From: Mesorhizobium prunaredense
GTDB lineage: Bacteria > Pseudomonadota > Alphaproteobacteria > Rhizobiales > Rhizobiaceae
Direction of reading: 5' to 3'
NCBI RefSeq assembly: GCF_900156895.1
Contig: NZ_FTPD01000009.1
Span: 21,965-85,964, forward strand
Length of the DNA stretch: 64,000 bases
Shown one piece after another: positions 26,584 through 33,947 of this stretch. Both the position numbers and the translations under genes were made by a program. Within the stretch, counting starts at the first letter, position 1; each line of letters starts with the position of its first letter. A model generated the notes under the pieces. The model searched no databases and was not told where the DNA came from. It was given only the letters and a program-made list of their open reading frames with translations.

Positions 26584-27531
26584 CTACGCCGCCGCCATGA
26601 TCTCAGCATAGGTGCCGAAATCGACATTGCCGCCGGACAGCACCACGGCGACGCACTTGCCTGATAGCTCGATCTCGCCCGATGACAGCGCGGCCAGCCC
26701 GACGCAGCCGCCGGGCTCGACCACCAGCTTGAGATGGGCCATGGCGTCGCGCATCGCCTGTGCCGCCGCTCTGTCAGACACGGCAATGCCGCCGGCGAGA
26801 TTCCTGCGGTTGATCTCGAAGGTGATCGCGCCCGGCTCGGCGGTGAGGAGCGCGTCGCAGATCGAAGTGTGGCCGGGTTCGATCGAAACCCGAACACCTC
26901 TGGCCAGTGAACGACAGGTGTCGTCGAAATGCTCGGGCTCCACCGCCCAGACGGCGGTGCCCGGCGAGGCGTCCTTGATGGCAATGGAGATGCCGCTGCT
27001 CAGGCCGCCGCCGCCGCAGGGGATGACGACCGCGTCGAGGCTCACCCCGAGCGCTTTCGCCTGCGCCATCAGTTCGAGGCCGATCGTTCCCTGGCCGGCG
27101 ATGATGGCCGGGTCGTCGAATGGCGGCACCAGGACCATGCCCTGTTCCATGTACCGGCGAACCACCGCCATGCGATCGTCGAGAAACCGGTCGAACGGAA
27201 CCACTTCGGCGCCCATTTTCCTGACATTGCCGACCTTCATTGCCTTGACGCCGAACATCGCCGCCGACGCGGCGACGCCTTGCGCATGGTTGCCCGACGA
27301 GAAGGCGACGACGCCGCGGCTGCGCTGCTCATCGCTGAGCGACGACAGTTTGTTGTAGGCGCCGCGGAACTTGAACGAGCCGGTACGCTGCAGCGTCTCC
27401 GGCTTGAACAGGATCCTGGCGCCGAAACGCTTGTTCAGCTCCGGCGATTCGATCAACGGCGTTTCGACGATCAGGCCGGACAATCGCGTTGCCGCGCGGT
27501 GGATATCGGCGATGCCGGGAGGGGTGGTCAT
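26584..27531 (-). CDS. Threonine/serine dehydratase, PLP-dependent (internal gap)
   Basis: A 315-residue fold-type II PLP enzyme related to threonine deaminases. The PLP-lysine motif GSFKFRGAYN, the SSGNHAQGVA phosphate-handling motif, and PCGGGGLSSG are all present. It would convert threonine or serine to oxoacid and ammonia. Between MFGVKA and KVGNVRKMGAEV the usual TIVMPADAPA-type segment of about ten residues is absent, an in-frame gap that may impair it. I chose the ATG at 27531 (MTTPPGIADI) because the frame upstream has no family content. Confidence 0.88.
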   Translation of the reverse strand: MTTPPGIADIHRAATRLSGLIVETPLIESPELNKRFGARILFKPETLQRTGSFKFRGAYNKLSSLSDEQRSRGVVAFSSGNHAQGVAASAAMFGVKAMKVGNVRKMGAEVVPFDRFLDDRMAVVRRYMEQGMVLVPPFDDPAIIAGQGTIGLELMAQAKALGVSLDAVVIPCGGGGLSSGISIAIKDASPGTAVWAVEPEHFDDTCRSLARGVRVSIEPGHTSICDALLTAEPGAITFEINRRNLAGGIAVSDRAAAQAMRDAMAHLKLVVEPGGCVGLAALSSGEIELSGKCVAVVLSGGNVDFGTYAEIMAAA

Positions 27532-27657
27532 GGTGAGGTCCTGCAGAATGAGACCGCCCATGGTGCACGGAAAACCAGGCCGCGCACCACTGGAAAAATG
27601 TGACCGAGACAATTCGTGGATTGAGAGCAGAGAGTGGCGCGCTTCGCCGACCGCTCC

Positions 27658-27981
27658 TCACCCCAAAAGCGTCCGTTGCCGTTTGGCGCCGCCCATCTTG
27701 CGCCAGGTGTTGAAGCGATGGGTGGCGGCGGCAAAGGAGATCTTCATCTGCTGGGCAACCGAATAGCGCGACTTGCCCTCGTCGAACAGGCGGTAGCAGC
27801 ATTCGACGCCCTCCTCGGTCAGCTTGCCGTCGGGGGCCTTGTTGTGCGGATTGGCCGGGTCGAATTTCTCGATCTGCTGTTCGACCAGGCCTTTCAGGCG
27901 CTGCAGATCGGCCTCGATGCTAGCGATCAGGTCGAGAACGGGTTTCGGGTCAAATGCATGGGTGGGCTGTTTTGCCGGCAT
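27658..27981 (-). CDS. Small predicted DNA-binding-like protein
   Basis: A 107-residue, charged protein with no signal peptide. Its C-terminal half (EEGVECCYRLFDEGKSRYSVAQQMKIS, FAAATHRFNTWRKMGG) looks like a helix-turn-helix. The N-terminal half is a helical segment that may be a coiled coil. I know of no assigned function. The start ATG at 27981 has AAAGGAAATC upstream. It lies between two operons and is probably transcribed on its own. Confidence 0.7.
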   Translation of the reverse strand: MPAKQPTHAFDPKPVLDLIASIEADLQRLKGLVEQQIEKFDPANPHNKAPDGKLTEEGVECCYRLFDEGKSRYSVAQQMKISFAAATHRFNTWRKMGGAKRQRTLLG

Positions 27982-28098
27982 CCGGATTTCCTTTCTCTTG
28001 GCTTAGCCCACTATATAGGTGAACATTCGCCAATAATGAAGGGCGCTGGCGGAGGATTCCCGCAGCCATAAATTTGAACCTCTGGCTACGAGCGCGAT

Positions 28099-28142
28099 TG
28101 ACCAACGGTGCGCCAAACCATAGTTTAGAACTATTCTAAACT
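28099..28142 (+). promoter_or_regulatory. Promoter with Irr box (ICE) upstream of mbfA
   Basis: TTGACC (28099-28104) and TAGTTT (28121-28126) are 17 bases apart. The palindrome AGTTTAGAA (28122-28130) and TTCTAAACT (28134-28142), with three bases between, matches the iron-control element bound by Irr in rhizobia. It overlaps the -10 and sits just before the mbfA ATG, a repression position. Confidence 0.8.
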
Positions 28143-28156
28143 AGGGCGGATTTCTC

Positions 28157-29140
28157 ATGCTTTCCCGTGTTTTCGGTTTTGGTCGCCGTCCCTTCGAGTC
28201 GCTCTCGGAGCAAGAGATCCTGGCGCTCGCCATCTCTTCCGAAGAGGATGACGGGCGTATCTACCGCGCCTATGCCGACGGGCTGGCGGACAGGTTTCCG
28301 CATTCGGCCAAAGTGTTCGAGGAAATGGCGGAGGAGGAGGACGGCCATCGCGACTCGCTGATCGAGCTTCACCGCGAGCGTTTTGGCGAGCGCATTCCGC
28401 TCATCCGGCGCGAGCATGTGAAGGGTTATTACGAGCGCAAGCCCGACTGGCTGGTCCGGCCGCTCGGCATCGAACATGTGCGCCAACAGGCCGAGTCGAT
28501 GGAGCGTCGGGCCTACCTGTTCTACGTCGAAGCGGCGAAACGCACCAGCGACGCCTCGACGCGAAAGCTGCTCGATAATCTGGCGGTGGCCGAGCAGGGC
28601 CACGAGACGCTGGCGCAGCGGCTGGAGCAAAAGCATGTGCCGGGCGCGGCGAAGGCCGAGGAAGCAGCAGCCGAGCAGCGCCAGTTCATCCTGACCTATG
28701 TGCAGCCGGGACTGGCCGGGCTGATGGACGGATCGGTGTCGACGCTGGCGCCGATCTTCGCCGCCGCGTTCGCCACGCACGACACGTTCCAGACCTTCCT
28801 GGTCGGGCTTGCCGCCTCGATCGGCGCTGGCATCTCGATGGGCTTCACCGAGGTCGCCTCCGACGACGGCAAGCTGTCGGGCCGCGGCTCGCCGGTGAAA
28901 CGCGGCATCACCACAGGCGTGATGACGGCGCTGGGTGGCCTCGGTCACGCCTTGCCCTACCTCATTCCGTATTTCTGGACCGCGACAATTCTCGCGATCG
29001 TGGTGGTGTTCTTCGAACTGTGGGCGATCGCCTTTGTGCAGAACCGTTATATGCAGACGCCGTTCTGGCGCGCCACCTTCCAGGTGGTGCTGGGCGGCGC
29101 GCTGGTGTTTGCGGCTGGAGTGCTGATCGGGAATGCCTAG
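28157..29140 (+). CDS. mbfA: Membrane-bound ferritin-like iron exporter MbfA
   Basis: A 327-residue protein. The N-terminal erythrin/ferritin-like domain (residues 20-165) has Glu-rich iron-binding helices (SSEEDDGRIYRAY, EEMAEEEDGHRDS, AVAEQGHETL). The C-terminal CCC1/VIT1-like membrane domain (about 175-325) begins VQPGLAGLMDGSVST. It exports iron across the inner membrane. The Irr box just upstream indicates repression at low iron. It has a promoter of its own. Confidence 0.94.
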   Translation: MLSRVFGFGRRPFESLSEQEILALAISSEEDDGRIYRAYADGLADRFPHSAKVFEEMAEEEDGHRDSLIELHRERFGERIPLIRREHVKGYYERKPDWLVRPLGIEHVRQQAESMERRAYLFYVEAAKRTSDASTRKLLDNLAVAEQGHETLAQRLEQKHVPGAAKAEEAAAEQRQFILTYVQPGLAGLMDGSVSTLAPIFAAAFATHDTFQTFLVGLAASIGAGISMGFTEVASDDGKLSGRGSPVKRGITTGVMTALGGLGHALPYLIPYFWTATILAIVVVFFELWAIAFVQNRYMQTPFWRATFQVVLGGALVFAAGVLIGNA

Positions 29141-29146
29141 CTCGAT

Positions 29147-29298
29147 CTTCCCTTCTCCCCTTCTTGTGGGAGAAGGTGGATCGGCGCAGCGCCAAGACGG
29201 TTCCGGGGTGCTGGACGGAGTGCGGTAGGTTCCAAGCTGGAACACCCCTCATCCGTCGCCTTCGGCGACACCTTCTCCCACAAGGGGAGAAGGAAGAG
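29147..29298. repeat. Paired-palindrome intergenic repeat
   Basis: The left arm CTTCTCCCCTTCTTGTGGGA is the inverted partner of the right arm near 29270-29298 (CCCACAAGGGGAGAAGG), about 100 bp apart. The interior has GGCGCAGCGCC and CGTCGCCTTCGGCGACA hairpins. It lies between convergent genes. Confidence 0.75.
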
Positions 29299-29307
29299 CC
29301 GCCCCAC

Positions 29308-29652
29308 TCACCCGTTCGCCGCGCGGCTGTCCTCAGGCGCCTCGGCCCGTTCGGTCAGGCCATAGTCGCGCACGACATGGGCGATGCGCAGACGGTAGTC
29401 GGCAAAGATGCCACCACGGCCGGCCTTCTGCGCCTGCCTATGTTCCTCCGTGTTGCGCCAGGCTTTCACCGCTTCCTCGTCACGCCAGAAAGACAGCGAC
29501 AGGATGCGGTTCGGGTCGACAAGGCTCTGGAAGCGCTCGATCGACAGGAAGCCGTCGATGCCTTCGAGCAGCGGACGCAGGTCGGCGGCGAGGCCGAGAT
29601 AGGCGTCGCGCTTGCCCACTGCCGGCTCGACCTCGAAGATGACGGCGATCAC
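29308..29652 (-). CDS. Antibiotic-biosynthesis-monooxygenase-fold protein
   Basis: A 114-residue ferredoxin-like (ABM) protein. Motifs are FEVEPAVGKRDAYLGLAADLRP, then FLSIERFQSL and ILSLSFWRDEEAVKAWRNT. ABM proteins include quinol monooxygenases and heme-degrading enzymes, but no catalytic class is certain. The start overlaps the end of the NIPSNAP gene by 4 bp, so translation is coupled. Confidence 0.88.
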   Translation of the reverse strand: MIAVIFEVEPAVGKRDAYLGLAADLRPLLEGIDGFLSIERFQSLVDPNRILSLSFWRDEEAVKAWRNTEEHRQAQKAGRGGIFADYRLRIAHVVRDYGLTERAEAPEDSRAANG

Positions 29653-29981
29653 AGTTTCACCAGAGGGGCGTGCGGCCCGGATGCGAGTTTCAGAAAAGTC
29701 CGATCCTCTTTCAGGATGAATTTTTCACGCCGGGCGAACTCGTAATTGGCCTTGCCGGCCGGGTCGGCGGCGAGCCTGATACGGTAGGCTTCGTAAGCTG
29801 CCAGGCTGTCGATGTTGTAGGCGGCATAGGCTGTCGTGGCCGAGCCCTCATGCGGCGCGAAATAGCCGATCAGATCGGCGCCGCAGCGCGGGATCGCCTG
29901 ACCCCAGTTGCGGGCATACTCCTCGAACGCCGCCGTGCCGAACGGGTCGATCTCGTAGCGGATGAAGCAGGTGATGGTCAT
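29649..29981 (-). CDS. NIPSNAP family protein
   Basis: A 110-residue protein starting MTITCFIRYEIDPFG, with the compact alpha-beta (dimeric barrel) pattern of the NIPSNAP family. The pair with the ABM-fold gene downstream is often seen together in rhizobia. No biochemical function is established. Confidence 0.85.
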   Translation of the reverse strand: MTITCFIRYEIDPFGTAAFEEYARNWGQAIPRCGADLIGYFAPHEGSATTAYAAYNIDSLAAYEAYRIRLAADPAGKANYEFARREKFILKEDRTFLKLASGPHAPLVKL

Positions 29982-30080
29982 CTTTTGTCTCCTGTACAGG
30001 TGGATGCATTCTTGCGCCGATAGTTCGAGCGGTGTCGAAACGTTCTGTGGTTCTATGTGCTAGGCAATTTTCCATGCTGA

Positions 30081-30308
30081 TCACGCTTGCCAGAAGGATT
30101 TTGCGCATTCGCGGCGAACGTCTTGTGGCGTCAGGCCGAGGTCGCGCAAAAGATGCTCGTCAATCTCGGCGAGGTCGAGGCGTTGCAGATGGCGATCGTA
30201 CCACCGCGCCAGCAGCCGCAGATGCACCCGGCGCAAGATCATGAACGGAGACGGCCGACAGCCGAGGCGGCTGACAAGCACGGTATGGGGAACGGTTCTT
30301 GCGGTCAT
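30081..30308 (-). CDS. DUF1127 small protein
   Basis: A 75-residue protein. The C-terminal YjiS-like motif (LARWYDRHLQRLDLAEIDEHLLRDLGLT, read in two pieces: WYDRHLQRLDL and LRDLGLTPQDV) identifies DUF1127. The family is involved in RNA and phosphate or carbon metabolism in alphaproteobacteria, but the function of this copy is unknown. It lies divergent from the ArsR gene and upstream of NIPSNAP by 99 bp. Confidence 0.88.
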   Translation of the reverse strand: MTARTVPHTVLVSRLGCRPSPFMILRRVHLRLLARWYDRHLQRLDLAEIDEHLLRDLGLTPQDVRRECAKSFWQA

Positions 30309-30376
30309 CGTCGTCTCCTTGATCTCAGCGCAGGATAGTGGTTATCTGACGTCAATGCTTCGATGAAGGACGAACT

Positions 30377-31051
30377 ATGCGTGAAGGACCAGATATAGCC
30401 CGCATCGCCAGCCTGGTCGGCGATCCGGCGCGGGCAAACATGCTGACCGCACTAATGGGTGGCACGGCGCTGACAGCGAGCGAACTGGCGCTCGAGGCCG
30501 GCGTGTCGCTGCCGACCGCCAGCTCGCATCTGTCGAAACTGATGGAGGGCGGGCTGCTAACGCTGGCAAGCCAGGGGCGGCATCGCTACTACGGGCTCGC
30601 CGGTCCGCAGGTCGCTGGCATGATCGAGGCGATCACCGGCGTCGCCGCTGCGGTCGGGCCGCAGCGGGTGCGGCCGGGTCCGCGTGATGCGGCCATGCGC
30701 GTGGCGCGGGTCTGCTACGACCACCTCGCCGGCGAGCAGGCCGTGGCGATGCTCGACCGTCTTGTCGCTCGACAAGTGCTCCTGCGCGACGACAAGGAGA
30801 TCCGGCTTGGGCCGTCAGCCGCCTCGCATTTTGCCGCGATCGGCATCGATGTCGTCAGCAAGGCGCGGCGGCCGGTGTGCCGGGCTTGCCTCGACTGGAG
30901 CGTGCGGCGCTCGCATCTGGCCGGCACGCTGGGCGCTGCCATCCTCGACAAGATCCTTTTGGAAAAATGGGCGCGGCGCGAGAAAGACAGCCGCGCGGTG
31001 ATCTTTTCGCCGATGGGCAAGCAGGCATTCGAGAAGGTGTTTCTCGGCTGA
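30377..31051 (+). CDS. ArsR-family winged-helix regulator
   Basis: A 224-residue regulator with an N-terminal winged helix (residues 8-75, LALEAGVSLPTASSHLSKLMEGGLL as LEAGVSLPTASSHLSKL) and a C-terminal region with a conserved CRACLDWSVRRSHLAGTLG block. The CRAC Cys pair and RRSHL motif could bind metal or ligand, and this is inference. It may control the adjacent DUF1127/NIPSNAP genes. The start ATG at 30377 has AAGGACG upstream. Confidence 0.9.
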   Translation: MREGPDIARIASLVGDPARANMLTALMGGTALTASELALEAGVSLPTASSHLSKLMEGGLLTLASQGRHRYYGLAGPQVAGMIEAITGVAAAVGPQRVRPGPRDAAMRVARVCYDHLAGEQAVAMLDRLVARQVLLRDDKEIRLGPSAASHFAAIGIDVVSKARRPVCRACLDWSVRRSHLAGTLGAAILDKILLEKWARREKDSRAVIFSPMGKQAFEKVFLG

Positions 31052-31059
31052 GAAATTTA

Positions 31060-32070
31060 TCAGCCTCGCTTGAGCGGCTTGCCCTGCTTGAAAAAATCCA
31101 CCCAGGGATCGGCTTTCGCCAACTGTTTTAGCGTCGTCTTGTCGCCGATCGGAAATGCGTTCGGCGCCAACCACGCTTCAATTTCCGCCCAGGTCGCCGG
31201 CATCGATACCGTAGCGCCTTTCTTGGCGCGCGACGAATAGGGCGCCACCGTGGTCGAGCCGCGGCCATTGCGCAGATAGTCGACGAAGATCTTGCCGGTA
31301 CGCGCCTTCTTCGACAGCGTCGCAGTATACCGATCAGGGGCGGCCTGCTCGAGGGCACGGGCGAACTCATGGGCGAAGTCCTTCACCTCATCCCAATCCG
31401 CCGACGGTTTCAGCGGCACGACGACATGGTAGCCCTTGCCGCCCGAGGTCTTGACGAAATTCGGCAACGACAGCGCATCGAGCCGGCCGTGAATTTCAAG
31501 CGCCGCCGCGCGCACCGCTTTCACGTCGACGCCTTCGTCGGGATCGAGATCGAAGATGATCTGGTCCGGCTTTTCCAGTTCGTCGATGGTGCAGCCCCAG
31601 ATATGGATCTCGACCACGCCGAGCTGGACCAAGGCAGCGACACCGTCGAAATCGCGGATGAACAGGATCTCCTCGCCGTCGGCCGGATCCTTCATCCTGG
31701 CGATTTTTTCGTGCATGCCGGCGGAGGCATGCTTCTGAAAAAAGCGTTGGCCACCGACGCCGTCCGGCGCGCGCACCAGGCTGAGCGGCCGATTGACGAC
31801 AAATTGGTGCATGCGCGGCCAGACCAAAGCGTAATGATCGAGCAGGCCCTGCTTCGATACCTTCTCCTGCGGCCACAGAAGCTTGTCCGGATGAGAAAGT
31901 TTTATGACGGTGTCTGCCGCCCCCCTGGATTTGACAGCGGCGGGTATCTCGCCCTTACCCCCGGCAGGCTCTGCCTTGCCCCCGGCAGACTTTGCCTTGC
32001 TGTCGGCCCTGCCTGCGGGTGCTTTCGGCTTTTCCTGCACGACTTCCTCCGCCGGTTTGTCCTCGCGCAA
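31060..32070 (-). CDS. LigD polymerase-domain protein, 5'-truncated
   Basis: A 336-residue polymerase/primase domain of LigD (archaeo-eukaryotic primase fold), used in non-homologous end joining to fill ends. Motifs are SHPDKLLWPQ, FDLDPDEGVD (metal-binding Asp), SGGKGYHVVVPL and KKARTGKIFVDYLRN. Only this domain is left: no nuclease or ligase domain is encoded. In-frame codons upstream of the TTG at 32070 (FEGLREDKPA-type, a LigD ligase-domain end) run to 32160, where the next gene stops, with no ATG. It is therefore a remnant of a longer ligD, perhaps not translated. The low-complexity Ala/Lys/Gly linker sits before the domain. Confidence 0.8.
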   Translation of the reverse strand: MREDKPAEEVVQEKPKAPAGRADSKAKSAGGKAEPAGGKGEIPAAVKSRGAADTVIKLSHPDKLLWPQEKVSKQGLLDHYALVWPRMHQFVVNRPLSLVRAPDGVGGQRFFQKHASAGMHEKIARMKDPADGEEILFIRDFDGVAALVQLGVVEIHIWGCTIDELEKPDQIIFDLDPDEGVDVKAVRAAALEIHGRLDALSLPNFVKTSGGKGYHVVVPLKPSADWDEVKDFAHEFARALEQAAPDRYTATLSKKARTGKIFVDYLRNGRGSTTVAPYSSRAKKGATVSMPATWAEIEAWLAPNAFPIGDKTTLKQLAKADPWVDFFKQGKPLKRG

Positions 32071-32160
32071 TCCCTCGAACGAGCGTGGCGCATCATACGG
32101 TCGACGTCCAGCTACGGAAAGTGAGGCAAAGCCGGTTGTCCGGCGTTGCCTCGATCGAGC

Positions 32161-32667
32161 CTACTCGGCGGCCTGAAGGTTGACCTTGGCTTCCGCAATC
32201 TCGGTGAGCTTGCGGTCGGTCGCCTGCTCTTCCTTGATGTTGTTGGCCAGGACATTGGCGCAGTCGGTGCGGCCAAGCTGCTTGGCCCAGGCGATCAACG
32301 TGCCGTAACGGGTTATCTCGTAGTGCTCGACCGCCTGCGCGGATGCGATCAGGGCGGCGTCGAGAACGTCCTTGTCATCGATGTCGCCGCTGACTTCATC
32401 GGCTTCCTCGAGAATGCCGTCGATGGCCGGACAGTTGACCGTCTTGGCCTTCACGCCATGCAGCTCGAACACCTTCTCGACCCGCTCGATATGACCTTTG
32501 GTCTGGCCGAGGTGCTTCTCCAGGCCGGCTTTCAGCTGCGGATCGGTCGCCTTGTCGATCATCTTCGGCAGCGACTTCTCGATCTGTTTTTCAGCGTAAT
32601 AGATGTCGCGCAGCGTGTGGACGAAGAGGTCGTCCAGCGTCTTGATGTCTTTCGAAAAGAAACCCAT
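32161..32667 (-). CDS. DUF892 ferritin-like protein (YciE/YciF)
   Basis: A 168-residue four-helix protein. It starts KTLDDLFVHTLRDIYYAEKQIEKSLPKM and carries HIERVEKVFE and AVEHYEITRYGTLIAWA, all DUF892 signatures with Glu/His pairs that could bind metal. It is associated with stress responses. The stop codon lies at 32161-32163, directly before the LigD fragment. Confidence 0.92.
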   Translation of the reverse strand: MGFFSKDIKTLDDLFVHTLRDIYYAEKQIEKSLPKMIDKATDPQLKAGLEKHLGQTKGHIERVEKVFELHGVKAKTVNCPAIDGILEEADEVSGDIDDKDVLDAALIASAQAVEHYEITRYGTLIAWAKQLGRTDCANVLANNIKEEQATDRKLTEIAEAKVNLQAAE

Positions 32668-33069
32668 GGCTTTGCCTTTCCATTGTTCTTGCTGTGTTGG
32701 GGGTTCCGGCGGCGGTTCCGCTCGGAAGCCGCTGGGCCGGGGTTGTTCCGGCTCTCAGCGTCAACGTGCTTCTATCGGACGGGTTCCTGGCTTTGCCCGA
32801 GCAAGCACGGAAATTTCGCGGCACCGGCCAAAGTTGAAACACAAGCGCGTCGGAGCGACATCCAAACGAAACATATGTGATGCAAAAGTCACACTAGCCG
32901 GAATGCCGACGAACTGCATGGAAAGACCCCGAATCAGCCGCATTCCAGCCACGAACCAAGGCCTTTTTGACCAAAGATTAACATCGTGTTCATCGAGTAT
33001 TCACGCCTCGACGCTATGATCCCACGCAATTCGGAAGGGACATCCGAAATCGGGACAGGGACAGGGAAA
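32668..33069. other. Gene-free stretch with inverted repeat
   Basis: No convincing gene. It contains a short inverted repeat, TGTGA (32876-32880) and TCACA (32889-32893) with eight bases between, around which AT content rises. The spacing does not fit the N6 of a CRP site. It could carry the promoter of the small gene at 33070 or of the DUF892 gene in the other direction. Confidence 0.4.
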
Positions 33070-33216
33070 ATGAACTTCTTGACGCACCTCATCGGCTACG
33101 CTGCCGCCATCCGCGAATTCGTCGCACCGACCTATCGGCCTGAGCGCTATTACATGCGCGGCCCAGGTCCCGCTTGCGCACGCCGCGGCCACACGCTCGG
33201 CATCAGCACGCACTGA
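33070..33216 (+). CDS. Putative small hypothetical protein
   Basis: A 48-residue protein starting MNFLTHLIGYAAAIREF, with a short amphipathic N-terminus and a basic Arg/His-rich tail. A GGGACAGGGA ribosome-binding-like run lies eight bases upstream. I do not recognise it. The downstream 370 bp have no gene. Confidence 0.4.
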   Translation: MNFLTHLIGYAAAIREFVAPTYRPERYYMRGPGPACARRGHTLGISTH

Positions 33217-33584
33217 TGACGACCATGGAAAGCCGTCACGACAGCCGGATATGCAGGCCGGCCGCTGATCACCGTGCGACCACCTATCGCACGGAGCGTC
33301 CTGAGCTGGGCGACAGGCGGCGTGCGACACCGCCAAGGGTCTGAGTTTCCGGGGCTTTGAGACTTCACCAGTGTGTTTTTCGTTCGCCTGATCTTTGCCG
33401 TGCTCGCAACCGCGTTGGTCGCCCGGGCAATCAGTTCGGCTTCCGACATTCTGTTTTTCAAAGCGTTCTTCCACAAGGAAGAACGTCGGCTTGCCCGCTT
33501 ATGCGGCTGTGCCCGGCACTCGACAAAGCCCTGGAGGATGAGGTCCCGCACCCGCTTGCCGCGCGTCCGCTACCGCGGCTGGCT
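33217..33584. other. Gene-free stretch
   Basis: No supported gene. A GTG-started 71-residue hydrophobic/basic frame at 33373-33588 and antisense frames exist, but none has a family match or good ribosome-binding site. Confidence 0.4.
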
Positions 33585-33947
33585 CTAACCTTCGCACGGC
33601 TCCAGCACGGTCGTGTCGCCTGCCGCCTTGCCCAGTTCGCGGCAGCCCTGAACCGTGCACAGCGTCCAGCCTTCAACCGTCGCGCCAGAGGCCGCGAGCA
33701 CAAGGCGCCGCTGCGGCGCCATCTTGGGTTTATAGACCCACCAACCGTCCCGCAGCACCGAGCCTTCCGGCGGTTCCATGCCGGCGCCCGAGCCCTTGAT
33801 CCGTGCCTCGGCGATCTCTAAGCCGGAAGGCGTCACCTTCCAGTCCTCCTGCCAATTCGTCTTTTCCACCGAATGCGTCCAGGCGAGCGTGAAGGCGGCC
33901 ACCGTGAGCGTCACCGTCTTGCCGGCGGCGAGGATACAGAGGCTCAT
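33585..33947 (-). CDS. DUF1850 protein, TRAP-linked
   Basis: A 120-residue protein with the DUF1850 pattern: TLAWTHSVEKTNWQEDW, then EARIKGSGAGMEPPEG and DGWWVYKP. The N-terminus is hydrophobic and may be an export signal or anchor. DUF1850 genes sit beside TAXI-TRAP transporters. The ATG at 33947 overlaps the permease stop by 4 bp. The start at 34685 seen in a longer frame reads across the permease antisense and was rejected. Confidence 0.85.
   Translation of the reverse strand: MSLCILAAGKTVTLTVAAFTLAWTHSVEKTNWQEDWKVTPSGLEIAEARIKGSGAGMEPPEGSVLRDGWWVYKPKMAPQRRLVLAASGATVEGWTLCTVQGCRELGKAAGDTTVLEPCEG

Noticed and set aside
32876..32893. Possible CRP-type site
   Set aside because: The half-sites TGTGA and TCACA are eight bases apart rather than six.
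33373..33588. GTG-started 71-residue hydrophobic frame
   Set aside because: No ribosome-binding site, no family match, and it is convergent and overlapping with the end of the DUF1850 gene.
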